Origin: WLMZ01 sp031367435
Lineage (GTDB): Bacteria; Actinomycetota; Acidimicrobiia; Acidimicrobiales; Ilumatobacteraceae
Direction of reading: 5' to 3'
Length of the DNA: 28,922 nucleotides
NCBI GenBank assembly: GCA_031367435.1
Contig: JANLPV010000132.1
Coordinates: 1 to 28,922 of the forward strand
The notes under the pieces are model-generated. The model searched no databases. It was not told the origin of the DNA and saw only the letters and a list, made by a program, of their open reading frames with translations. This document shows, piece by piece, positions 16,051-24,359 of this stretch. Within the stretch, counting starts at the first letter, position 1; the number at the start of each line of letters is the position of its first letter. A program made the position numbers and the translations under genes.

Positions 16051-18594
16051 TCACGTGGTGGCGATCGCCTGCAGGATGTCTGATTTCGCGGCACGGCGAG
16101 CCGGCCACCAAGCAGCAATGACGGCGAAGATGACGGACCAGATGGCGAAGAAGGTGATCGACTTGGTGGACACGCTGAAAACGGTGAAGCCCTGCGGACG
16201 AAGGGCGCGCACGACGATCCATCCGAGTGCCAACCCGAGCGTGGTGCCCATGATTGCGCCGAGGAGCGCGGTGACCACGGCTTCCCAACGGATGCTGCCG
16301 CGCACTTGACCTCGCGTCATGCCGATCGCGCGCACCAGACCAAGTTCGCGTCGACGTTCGTACACCGCCAACAGCAGGGTGAGCACGATGCCGAGCACAG
16401 CAATGAAGACCGACATCAACAGCAGCGCATAGATGAAGTTGAGGATGCCGCTCACCTGATCGACTTGTGCCTGAATGAACTGCGTTCGCGTCTGCAGTTT
16501 TGCGGTGGGGTACTTATCCGTTACCGCTTTGACGGCAGCTGTGGCAGTGGACTCGCCAACCCCGGGCTTGGACTGAACGAAAATCTGCGCCTCGAACAGC
16601 GCGGAGCCACGTCCGTCGAAAAGCGTGCGGTCGACGATGAGGTTGCCGAAGGTCTTGGTGTCGAAGATGCCACCAACCTTGAGCGTTGCCGTGGACTGAT
16701 CGAGGAACGACACAGCGATCTCGCTGCCCACCGTGAGGCCGTCGCGCGTGGCCTTGTCTTTCGATACCAAGATGGTTGAGCTGTTGAGGCCCTCCCACCC
16801 ACCTTCGGTGAAGTTGAATGCGAATAGATTTGCGGCGCGCTTCGGGTCGAGGGTGATCACGCCCTTGGCCTTTGGTACACCGCTTTCGATCACGTTGAGT
16901 TGCGCGATACCAAGGCCGACGGCATCGCTGACTTCGGGCAGCGTATTCAGCTCATCCGTGAGCGTGGTGGGTAGGCCGCCCAAGCCTTGCCCGTCGCCTG
17001 TACTCACCGCGTAGTTGCCGGTGAACTGCTTGGCGATCGTGTCGCGAATAGATCCCTGCAGCGACGAACCAAGCGTGGCGACACCAACGAGCAGGGCGAG
17101 TCCGATACCGAGCGCAGCTGCGGTGAGCGCGGTTCGTTCGGGACTGCGCGCGGCGTTGCGTACTGCAATCTCGCCAGTGACGCCGCGGAGTGCGCGTAAC
17201 GGTTTGGTGAGCAGCTTCGTGATCGGGCCGACTGCTACGGGGCCGAGCGCGATGAGGGCAGCAAACAGGCCGCCGACGCCTGGAGCAAGCCACACTGCTG
17301 AACGATTGAGTCCGAGCACCACGCCGAGCACGGCGATGGCGAGGAATGAGCAGCCGATCCAGACGCGCACCCGCGACAGGCCTGAGCGGTCGATGCTGAC
17401 GTCGCGCAGAGCGGCGAGTGGGGACACCCGCCCGGCGCGGATTGCGGGCAGCGTCGCGCACAGCACGGTGACGACGAATCCGACCACGAGCGTGATGATC
17501 AGCGACGAGACGTTGATGGCGAGCGACGTGTTGCCAGGCCCGCTACCGACCGCCTTGAGAATCTTGAGGATGACCGTCGCCAGCACCACGCCACCGAAAA
17601 ATCCGAGAATGCTCCCAACGACGCCGACAACACCTGCCTCGACGAACAACGAGCGAACCACCTGGCCACGACTTGCGCCGATGGCGCGCATGAGTGCGCT
17701 CTCTTGCTGTCGTTGCGCGGCGGTAATACGGAACACGTTGTAGATGACGAAGCTGCCGACCAACAATGCGATCGCCGCGAAAATGGTGAGCACCGTGGAG
17801 AAGAGATTGAAGAACGTGGACAGGGAGTCTTGCGTTTCCTTGGTGATCTCGGCGCCCGTCAACACCTGCGCCTTCTCGCCACTGAGTCTGGAGGCGATGT
17901 CGGCCTTCAATTGCGTGTCGGTCCTGGAGCCATCGCCGCGAACAATGATCGAGTCGATCTTGCCTGCTTCGCCGACGACGAATTCCTCAGCGGTCTTGAG
18001 ATCGAACAATGCCCACGTTGCCGAACCCGATGTGTCTTCGCCCGCAAACGTGACGATGCCGACGACGGTGAACGATCGAGCGCCCTGCTTGGCGGTGACC
18101 GTGACCGAATCGCCCAGCTTGATCTTGCCTTCTTTGGCAGATCGCTTATCGATCACGACCTCGGTCGAGCCTTTCGCGGCTCGGCCCTGATCGATGCTCC
18201 ACGGAGAAGCCTTGGAGCCTGTGAACACGCCGCCGTACTTCGGTGGACCATCGATGCCGAGCGGCTTGCCGTCGGCGGTGGCAACTCGCGCAAAGCTTTG
18301 GACATCGCCGTCTGCCTCGGCCACCCCCGGCACGGCGCGAACCTGCTCGACCAACGAGTCCGACAGGCGACCGCGCGTGTCGTTGCCAAAGTCGCCCTCG
18401 ATGACATTTGACGATCGCACGAACGCGTCGATCTGCGAGTAGGCGTTCGCAAACAGACGGTTGATGCTGGAGTTGATGGTGTCGCTGAACACGAACACGC
18501 CACTCAGAAATGCACAGCTCGCGATCACGGCCATTGATGTCAACAACAGGCGACCCTTGCGGGCCAGGACGTTTTTCAGTGAGATACGAAACAT
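16051..18594 (-). CDS. FtsX/MacB-type ABC transporter permease (first copy)
   Basis: This is an 847-residue paralogue of the downstream permease with the same layout: MFRISLKNVLARKGRLLLTSMAVIASCAFLSGVF at the start, MacB-like domain, FtsX helices near 250-400 (including ALMRAIGASRGQVVRSLFVEAG), a middle helix pair, a second extracytoplasmic domain and a terminal FtsX unit (GLVRAIGMTRGQVRGSIRWE). ATG 18594 is one base after the ATPase stop, which decides the start over an earlier codon at 18690 that lies inside the ATPase gene. Lengths differ from its twin by one residue. The two permeases probably form a heterodimer with one shared ATPase, or two alternative homodimers. Confidence 0.9.
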   Translation of the reverse strand: MFRISLKNVLARKGRLLLTSMAVIASCAFLSGVFVFSDTINSSINRLFANAYSQIDAFVRSSNVIEGDFGNDTRGRLSDSLVEQVRAVPGVAEADGDVQSFARVATADGKPLGIDGPPKYGGVFTGSKASPWSIDQGRAAKGSTEVVIDKRSAKEGKIKLGDSVTVTAKQGARSFTVVGIVTFAGEDTSGSATWALFDLKTAEEFVVGEAGKIDSIIVRGDGSRTDTQLKADIASRLSGEKAQVLTGAEITKETQDSLSTFFNLFSTVLTIFAAIALLVGSFVIYNVFRITAAQRQQESALMRAIGASRGQVVRSLFVEAGVVGVVGSILGFFGGVVLATVILKILKAVGSGPGNTSLAINVSSLIITLVVGFVVTVLCATLPAIRAGRVSPLAALRDVSIDRSGLSRVRVWIGCSFLAIAVLGVVLGLNRSAVWLAPGVGGLFAALIALGPVAVGPITKLLTKPLRALRGVTGEIAVRNAARSPERTALTAAALGIGLALLVGVATLGSSLQGSIRDTIAKQFTGNYAVSTGDGQGLGGLPTTLTDELNTLPEVSDAVGLGIAQLNVIESGVPKAKGVITLDPKRAANLFAFNFTEGGWEGLNSSTILVSKDKATRDGLTVGSEIAVSFLDQSTATLKVGGIFDTKTFGNLIVDRTLFDGRGSALFEAQIFVQSKPGVGESTATAAVKAVTDKYPTAKLQTRTQFIQAQVDQVSGILNFIYALLLMSVFIAVLGIVLTLLLAVYERRRELGLVRAIGMTRGQVRGSIRWEAVVTALLGAIMGTTLGLALGWIVVRALRPQGFTVFSVSTKSITFFAIWSVIFAVIAAWWPARRAAKSDILQAIATT

Positions 18595-18595
18595 G

Positions 18596-19339
18596 TCAGT
18601 CGCCGAAGCGCCGCATGCGGTCGAGCACTCGGTCGGCAGTTGGGTCGGCCAACTCGTCGACCACACGTCCGTCGGCGAGGAAGATGACACGGTCGGCGTA
18701 GGCCGCAGCTACCGGGTCGTGCGTCACCATCACGATGGTTTGACCAAGCTCATTTACTGCGAGACGCATGAAGGAGAGAATCTCGGCACCGGTGCGGCTG
18801 TCGAGGTTGCCCGTTGGTTCGTCGGCGAAGATGATGGTCGGTCGGCTGGCGAGGGCACGAGCGACAGCGACGCGCTGTTGCTGACCGCCCGACAATTCGC
18901 TGGGCCGGTGTTTGAGGCGATCGCGCAGGCCCACGGTGTCGATGACGCGATTGATCCATGCTTCGTCACCCTTGGAGTTGCCGAGCAGGAGCGGGAGTCG
19001 GATGTTCTCTTCGGCCGACAGTGTGGGAATGAGGTTGTAGGCCTGAAAGATGAAACCCACCTCGCGGCGGCGCAGTTCGGTGAGCTCTTTGTCCTTGAGC
19101 GTGGCGAGGTAGGTGGTGCCGATGTACACCGCACCCGAGGTGAGGCCATCGAGCCCTGCAAGCGAATGCATCAGCGTGCTTTTACCGGAACCCGATGGTC
19201 CCATGATGGCGGTGAACTTGCCTGCCTCGAACGCGACGGTGACGCCATCGAGGGCACGCACTTCACTGTCGCCCGACCCGTAGATCTTCGTGGCATCGAC
19301 AGCGCCGGCGGCAGCAGTAGCGGTGTGGGCTTCAGTCAT
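18596..19339 (-). CDS. ABC transporter ATP-binding protein (LolD/MacB type)
   Basis: This 247-residue ATPase powers the two downstream FtsX-type permeases. Walker A is GPSGSGKST, the Q-loop is FIFQAYNLIPTLSAEENI, the signature is LSGGQQQRVAVARAL, Walker B is IIFADEPTGNLDS and the H-loop is VMVTHDP. The spacing is that of the LolD/MacB/FtsE subfamily. It begins at ATG 19339 after a 130-bp divergent spacer facing the cyclase gene, and is the first gene of the operon that ends with DUF3052. The stop is one base from the first permease start. Confidence 0.95.
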   Translation of the reverse strand: MTEAHTATAAAGAVDATKIYGSGDSEVRALDGVTVAFEAGKFTAIMGPSGSGKSTLMHSLAGLDGLTSGAVYIGTTYLATLKDKELTELRRREVGFIFQAYNLIPTLSAEENIRLPLLLGNSKGDEAWINRVIDTVGLRDRLKHRPSELSGGQQQRVAVARALASRPTIIFADEPTGNLDSRTGAEILSFMRLAVNELGQTIVMVTHDPVAAAYADRVIFLADGRVVDELADPTADRVLDRMRRFGD

Positions 19340-19469
19340 GCAGCATTTTTATCTTGAAACAGAGAACTATCGACCGTGTTTGCCCGCTATTCATGCAGGC
19401 AGCAGGGTTGACAGGCGTCACGTCGCACGCACCATCGCGTCGAAACTCGTCCCGTGAAGTGTCACACCG

Positions 19470-22400
19470 ATGCCGTACGATCGTGCGGTGAGCTCGTGTC
19501 CCTCCTGCGCAAATCCAGTGGCCGTCGGCTCACGTTTCTGCCCCACCTGTGGCTTTGCGCTCGCGGCATCCACTGCGGAAGAGCGGCGTGTGGTCACGGT
19601 GCTGTTTGCCGATCTGGTGGGTTTCACCTCAATGTCGGAGAACCTCGATCCTGAGCAGGTCAAGCGCCTGGTCGATGCCTGCTTCGAGCGGCTCGTGGGC
19701 GATATCACCACCTTCGGTGGCACGGTCGACAAGTTCGTCGGCGATGGCATCGTGGCCCTTTTCGGCGTGCCCGTTGCCCACGAAGACGATGCCGAGCGGG
19801 CCGTGCGCGCCGGACTGCGGATGCAAGAGTCGCTTGCGGCCTTTGCTGCGTCGCGCGTTGCCGCAACCGATGCCAGCGCGCTGCAGATGCGCGTTGGCAT
19901 AAACACTGGCGTCGCGCTAGTGGGCATCGTTGCCGGCACCGATCACACCGCAATGGGAGATGTTGTCAACACGGCGTCCCGGCTGCAGACGCTTGCACCT
20001 CCGGGCGGCGTGCTCGTGGGTGAAGCCACACACGGTCTTTCCGAGGCCAGTATCACCTACGAGTTCCAAGGTGAGCTTTCGGCGAGGGGCCGCGAGTCGG
20101 CGGTCTTGGCATGGTTGGCAAAAGCGGCCGTTTCGCAGCCTGGTGCCCGCCTTCGTCGGCGCGACATCGCGATTATGGGTCGTTCCACCGAGCTCGCGCT
20201 CACCCTCGCTGCTGTCGACTTCGCACTCGTCAACTCGCAGGCCGCGCTTATCGCGGTCGACGGCGAGGGTGGCGTCGGAAAGAGTCGCCTCGTCGATGAG
20301 CTCGTCGACGCCGCTCGTGCAGCGCATTCCTTGCTCGTCGTCGAAGGTTCGGCCGTGCCTTACGGAGAATCAAATGTGTGGTGGCCCTTGGCCAGCGCCC
20401 TCTTCGATCGGCTTGCACTCGACGCAGCAGCTTCGTACGAAACCATTCGCGACCTGGCGCTCGGGCTTGGCCACGAATTGTTCAGCGACGCCGACGATGC
20501 AACCCGCGCCGGTCTCACCGATGCGTTCCAACACCTGCTCGGGTATCCATCCAAGCTTGACGAGCTCGATCCCGCCACTGCCCGCGACGCCGTCAGCCGG
20601 GCAGTCACTGCCGTACTCGACCGCCGGTTGCGTCAGGGCCCAGTGTTGCTCTCGATCACCGATTTGCATTGGGCTGACCCGGCCGTGCTTGCACTGTGCG
20701 AACACCTGCTCGTGGCACTGGCGCGTACGCCGTTCGTGCTTGTGACCACCAATCGGCCCGACCATGAGCTCGTGTGGCCACCACTCACCACACGCGCTGC
20801 GGTCCTGCGTCTTCCGCTCGAACCGCTCGGGCCCGTTGCCGCCGCTCAGCTCTGTCGGGCGATCATCGGACCCGACGCCGACGACGCTGTGATCGCCACG
20901 ATCTACGAGCGTTCGGGGGGCAATCCGTTGTTCCTCGAAGAACTCGCGGTGCTGGTCGCTGAGGGCGGCGACGTTACCGCCCTACCCGATTCGCTGAGGG
21001 CGGTCATCGCCGCGCGTCTCGATCAGCTGCCGCCTGCCCAACGCGCAATCCTCGACAACGCCGCAGTGCTTGGCCCTTCCGGCGCAATGGTGGCGCTCGA
21101 ACACTTCGGCCACGAGCTCGGCCAACGCTTCGATCAGAATGTCATCGACGGTCTTATCGATGGCGGTCTTCTCGAAATCGAGGGTCGTCGATGGTCGTTC
21201 AAATCCGACTCCGTGCGCGAAGTCGCGTATCAAACGCTGACCAAAACCGTTCGCGCCGCGAGGCACATGGGCATCGCCAAGTCGATGCGGTCGCGCCAGT
21301 TCAGTCCCGATGACGTTGCCCACCACCTCGCTGCGGCGGCCGAACTCGTCACCGAGCTCGGCCCGATCGCGGGTGTGCCGGCAGACATCATCGAGCAGGC
21401 TGTTGCGGCGCTCGAGGCAGCAACAGTCCGCGCTGTCGATCAGGGCAATCTTCGTCAGATCGTGCGTTACTCGTCGCGTGCAATCGAATTGCTTGAAGTC
21501 GACGCGCTCACCGACATCACTCCGGCGCGCCGGGCGCGCCTACGACTGCAGCGCATCGATGCGCTGACTGGTCGACGACAGCTCGATCGAGCGAGAGCTG
21601 AGACAGACTCCGTATTGGCCGAGGCCACCATCGACCACGACCAACGAACCGAGGCCAGCGCGCGACGCGCCCGCGGCGTCATCAGCCAGGTCGATGGAGA
21701 TTTGCCGGCAGCTCGTCGGCAACTGGGTGAGGCTGTTGATCTGTTTCGCGAGCTCGATGATCATCAGCAACTCGCCGACACGTTGCGAGCGCGCGGCTTT
21801 CTTGAACTCTTCGGGGGATCGCTCGCCGACGCCGAGTGGCTCTTCGGCGAAGCCGAGGGTCTCTACATCGCGCTCGAAGACCGTCGCGGTCTCGGATATA
21901 TCGAGCAACACCGGGCGTTCATGGCGTTTCTTGGCGGCAACATCCAAGTCGCCGAAGCGCATCTCACGCGCGCCGTCGATGTGCTCACTGAGCTCGGCGA
22001 CCGCGCGGGCGTGGGTTGGGCCCACGGTCTGCTGGCGTTTGTTCATTTCTACAATCGACGTTTCGAAGAGGCCGAAGAGCTTGCCAACCAGGTTCGGGGC
22101 GAGGCGCGCGAACGCGGCGACGAGTGGGCCGAGAGCATGATGCTGTCGTTGCTTGCCTCGATGCGGTTGTGGAGCGGCAACATCGACGCGGCCGCGGCTC
22201 TTGCCGAACAGGCCCGCGCTCGTTTCAAGAAATTGGGCGACAGCTTCGGTTTGGCGCAGTCACTCGCGGTGCTTGGTCGTACTCAGGTGGCGCTGGGCGA
22301 CCCCAACGCTGCACGTACCAGCGAGGCGCTACTTGCCCAATCCGGTGAGTTCGGTCAATCAGCCTTTCCATTTCTTGCGTCGGCGGGCATTGCAATGCAC

Positions 22401-22946
22401 GCCGGAGATGGCAAGACCACCATTGCACTCGCTGATGAGGCCATCGACCGGATGAACAGTGTTCGCGCCGATGCCACCGAATCGTGGATCATCCGCGCCG
22501 CAGGTCTGGCCCAAGTTGGCGAGTATGACGAAGCGCGCACGGCACTCGCACACGTCGACGCAACCATCGATGGGCATCCGTTCGCACAGTCGGTGCTCGC
22601 GCTCGTTGCCAGCCTCCAAGGCTGCGGCGACGAAGCAATTGAGGCAGCGACGGCGGTGTCGCAAGCGATCGGGCACACATACCTCGACGGCGTGGTCGCC
22701 AGCATCGCCGCCGGCGCGTCAGCGGGTGCAGCCGGCGATGAGTTGGTGGCTCGGGAATGGCTTGATCACGCAGTGTCGCTCGCCGTGGCCACACAAGACA
22801 AGGTGGCAACTGCGTTGGCGCTGTCGGCCTACTCACAAGTGCTTGACGTCGCGCACCCACATGGCGATGGCGATGTTGGGGTGCTTGGCAGCGGCTGGCG
22901 CTCGGTACTGGGCGCGCTGCCAAAGCTGCGCGAAGCTGTGCCATGA
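19470..22946 (+). CDS. Zinc-ribbon, class III adenylate cyclase, STAND-like ATPase and TPR regulator
   Basis: This is a 1158-residue multidomain signalling protein. Residues 10-28 form a zinc ribbon with two CxxC pairs (CPSC, CPTC). Residues about 38-215 form a class III nucleotidyl cyclase: FADLVGFTSM (metal Asp48), DKFVGDGIVALFG (Lys for ATP choice and second metal Asp) and GDVVNTASRLQ (transition-state Asn and Arg), so catalysis to cAMP looks possible. A P-loop, DGEGGVGKSRL (about 264-274), and a Walker B-like SITDLHWADP (about 393) define an AAA/STAND-like ATPase. The rest to the C-terminus is alpha-helical TPR-like repeats. The start may instead be GTG 19488 (VSSCPSC). Its stop overlaps the next gene by ATGA, so it is coupled to the AhpD-like pair. 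Confidence 0.9.
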   Translation: MPYDRAVSSCPSCANPVAVGSRFCPTCGFALAASTAEERRVVTVLFADLVGFTSMSENLDPEQVKRLVDACFERLVGDITTFGGTVDKFVGDGIVALFGVPVAHEDDAERAVRAGLRMQESLAAFAASRVAATDASALQMRVGINTGVALVGIVAGTDHTAMGDVVNTASRLQTLAPPGGVLVGEATHGLSEASITYEFQGELSARGRESAVLAWLAKAAVSQPGARLRRRDIAIMGRSTELALTLAAVDFALVNSQAALIAVDGEGGVGKSRLVDELVDAARAAHSLLVVEGSAVPYGESNVWWPLASALFDRLALDAAASYETIRDLALGLGHELFSDADDATRAGLTDAFQHLLGYPSKLDELDPATARDAVSRAVTAVLDRRLRQGPVLLSITDLHWADPAVLALCEHLLVALARTPFVLVTTNRPDHELVWPPLTTRAAVLRLPLEPLGPVAAAQLCRAIIGPDADDAVIATIYERSGGNPLFLEELAVLVAEGGDVTALPDSLRAVIAARLDQLPPAQRAILDNAAVLGPSGAMVALEHFGHELGQRFDQNVIDGLIDGGLLEIEGRRWSFKSDSVREVAYQTLTKTVRAARHMGIAKSMRSRQFSPDDVAHHLAAAAELVTELGPIAGVPADIIEQAVAALEAATVRAVDQGNLRQIVRYSSRAIELLEVDALTDITPARRARLRLQRIDALTGRRQLDRARAETDSVLAEATIDHDQRTEASARRARGVISQVDGDLPAARRQLGEAVDLFRELDDHQQLADTLRARGFLELFGGSLADAEWLFGEAEGLYIALEDRRGLGYIEQHRAFMAFLGGNIQVAEAHLTRAVDVLTELGDRAGVGWAHGLLAFVHFYNRRFEEAEELANQVRGEARERGDEWAESMMLSLLASMRLWSGNIDAAAALAEQARARFKKLGDSFGLAQSLAVLGRTQVALGDPNAARTSEALLAQSGEFGQSAFPFLASAGIAMHAGDGKTTIALADEAIDRMNSVRADATESWIIRAAGLAQVGEYDEARTALAHVDATIDGHPFAQSVLALVASLQGCGDEAIEAATAVSQAIGHTYLDGVVASIAAGASAGAAGDELVAREWLDHAVSLAVATQDKVATALALSAYSQVLDVAHPHGDGDVGVLGSGWRSVLGALPKLREAVP

Positions 22947-23317
22947 CCTGGGTGCAACCTGATGCTGGCGGGCTCGTCGACCTGCACCCCGCGCTGGGTC
23001 AGCGCGTGCACGACCTACGCGACCACGCCGCCGCGGCCACACCCGGTCGCACCGGAGAGCTTGCCCGCATTCGTGTTGCCCAACTTCTCGAAGGCGCAAC
23101 AGCGGAGTCGTTGCCCGCCGACCTCACCGCAGCCGAACACGCCGCGCTCGCCGTGATCGAACAGTTCATCGTCGACGTGCACGGTCTCGACGATCGCACC
23201 TTTGCGTCGCTGTCCACCTTCTATACGCCCGCAGAGCAGATGGGCCTACTATTCCATCTCGCGCTGCTCGACGGCTTCACCAAGCTCAACCTTGTCGCTG
23301 CCGGCGCACCGAACTGA
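22943..23317 (+). CDS. Carboxymuconolactone decarboxylase-like protein lacking the Cys pair
   Basis: This 124-residue helical protein shares its C-terminal half with the next gene: the segment FYTPAEQMGLLFHLALLDGFTKLNLVAAGA here lines up with the next product's FTGAEVAEMAIGLALFHGFSKLLIAVGAEP, the typical end of CMD/AhpD-like proteins. The region where the neighbour has CGYU shows TPGRTGELARIRVAQ instead, with no Cys or Sec, so the redox centre is missing. It may be a structural or regulatory partner, which is inference. ATG 22943 overlaps the cyclase stop (ATGA), and it is followed 13 bases later by the selenoprotein gene. No other function is visible. Confidence 0.75.
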   Translation: MTWVQPDAGGLVDLHPALGQRVHDLRDHAAAATPGRTGELARIRVAQLLEGATAESLPADLTAAEHAALAVIEQFIVDVHGLDDRTFASLSTFYTPAEQMGLLFHLALLDGFTKLNLVAAGAPN

Positions 23318-23330
23318 TTGGCGACTCAAC

Positions 23331-23855
23331 ATGGCCACAACTCCTCGCCTTCCGTCAGCGCTCGATGAAGCGGTCACCTCGTTCGGTGGAATGCTGTCGC
23401 ACCAGCCCGAACTCGTTGGCGAATACTTCACGCTGTACTCGCAGTTCTGGAGTCATGGTGTGCTCGATCAGCCCACGAAGGAAGTCGTTCGCCTGCGCAA
23501 CGCGCGCATCACCGACTGCGGCTATTGACGCAACGTGCGCTTCGCGGTCGCGAGGCAAGAGGGACTCACCGAAGAACTTGCCAACATGGTTGACGATGGT
23601 TTCGAGCACAGCGATCTGAGTGATCGCCACAAGGCGGCCGTTGCCTTCGCTGATGCATATCTCGGCGCGGGTGGCCCACCAGCCCCAGCCGTGCAGGCCG
23701 CGATCACCGAACAATTCACCGGCGCCGAGGTTGCCGAGATGGCCATCGGCCTAGCGCTGTTTCACGGCTTCAGCAAGTTGCTCATCGCTGTTGGTGCCGA
23801 ACCCGAAGAGATGGACGTCACCGTGTTGCGGACTCCGGGCTCGCCGCGCACGTAG
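23331..23855 (+). CDS. AhpD-like/CMD-family selenoprotein (in-frame TGA read as selenocysteine)
   Basis: Read through the TGA at 23526-23528, this is one 174-residue protein of the carboxymuconolactone decarboxylase/AhpD family. Residues 40-65 (EYFTLYSQFWSHGVLDQ... VRLRNARITDCGY) are followed by TGA at residue 66, then RNVRFAVARQEG and a normal CMD C-terminus. AhpD-like redox proteins carry CxxC here; the TGA takes the place of the second Cys, giving C63-G-Y-U66. Both halves stay in the same frame with no other break, and a SECIS-type hairpin lies at 23539-23556. The family would reduce peroxides or act as a thiol oxidoreductase. AhpD-like selenoproteins are known from metagenomes. An interruption by mutation is the alternative, but the position and the hairpin argue against it. 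Confidence 0.85.
23526..23556 (+). promoter_or_regulatory. Bacterial SECIS element of the AhpD-like selenoprotein gene
   Basis: After TGA 23526-23528, bases 23539-23545 (GCTTCGC) pair with 23550-23556 (GCGAGGC), seven pairs including one G-U, closing a GGUC loop at 23546-23549. The loop begins 17 nt after the TGA, within the usual bacterial range. The GGU loop core is as in the E. coli fdhF SECIS, recalled from memory. Confidence 0.75.
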
Positions 23856-23866
23856 GCGACACGGCC

Positions 23867-24355
23867 ATGACCGAGGTGCACTACGCCACTGGCCTGATTG
23901 TTGGCCGATTCAATCCGCCTCATCTCGGTCACTCGTTCATGATCGATTGGGCCGCACAACGTGCAGATCGACTCGTGGTGTTCGTCAACACCCGCGATGG
24001 CGAGTTTGTGCCGGGCGAGTTGCGCGCGCAATGGCTCGCAGATCTGCACCCATCGGTGACTGTTATCGAGGTTCGACATCAGCTCGACAACAACTTCAAC
24101 GATGAAGCGCTTTGGGCAAAGTGGATGGCGTTGTTCGAATCCCGGTGGCCGTTCGACAGTGGCCCGCACGCTGTGTTCAGTAGCGACGAATACATCACCG
24201 AACTGGCTCGTCGATTCGGTGCCATCGCAGTCGTGGTCGACGCTGATCGCGCCGCCGTCCCCATCAGCGCGACGCAGATACGCAAAGCGCCAGCCGACCA
24301 TCTCGATCGACTGGCGCCTCCTGTTCGCGCCTGGGTTCAGGCCAACTTGTTGTAG
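23867..24355 (+). CDS. NMN adenylyltransferase-like nucleotidyltransferase (NadM/NadR type)
   Basis: This 162-residue cytidylyltransferase-like protein has the N-terminal GLIVGRFNPPHLGH with the HxGH-type nucleotide-binding motif near residues 12-22, and the C-terminal ISATQIRKAP (ISxTxIR), both characteristic of NMN adenylyltransferases of the NadM/NadR group, which make NAD+ from NMN and ATP. A SSDEYI segment lies near residue 105. It follows the AhpD-like selenoprotein by 11 bases and is probably in the same operon. Most bacteria already have NadD, so this may be a second NMNAT or an ADP-ribose-related paralogue. It ends four bases from the convergent peroxiredoxin stop. Confidence 0.82.
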   Translation: MTEVHYATGLIVGRFNPPHLGHSFMIDWAAQRADRLVVFVNTRDGEFVPGELRAQWLADLHPSVTVIEVRHQLDNNFNDEALWAKWMALFESRWPFDSGPHAVFSSDEYITELARRFGAIAVVVDADRAAVPISATQIRKAPADHLDRLAPPVRAWVQANLL

Positions 24356-24359
24356 CTGG

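Noticed and set aside
19340..19469. Promoter for the cyclase gene based on a perfect TTGACA at 19408-19413
   Set aside because: No acceptable -10 box at 16-19 nt spacing, so the hexamer alone was not reported as a promoter.
23526..23528. TGA in the CMD gene as a nonsense mutation or frameshift making two short genes
   Set aside because: Frame is kept on both sides, the TGA replaces a redox cysteine, and a SECIS-like hairpin follows; a selenoprotein explains all three.
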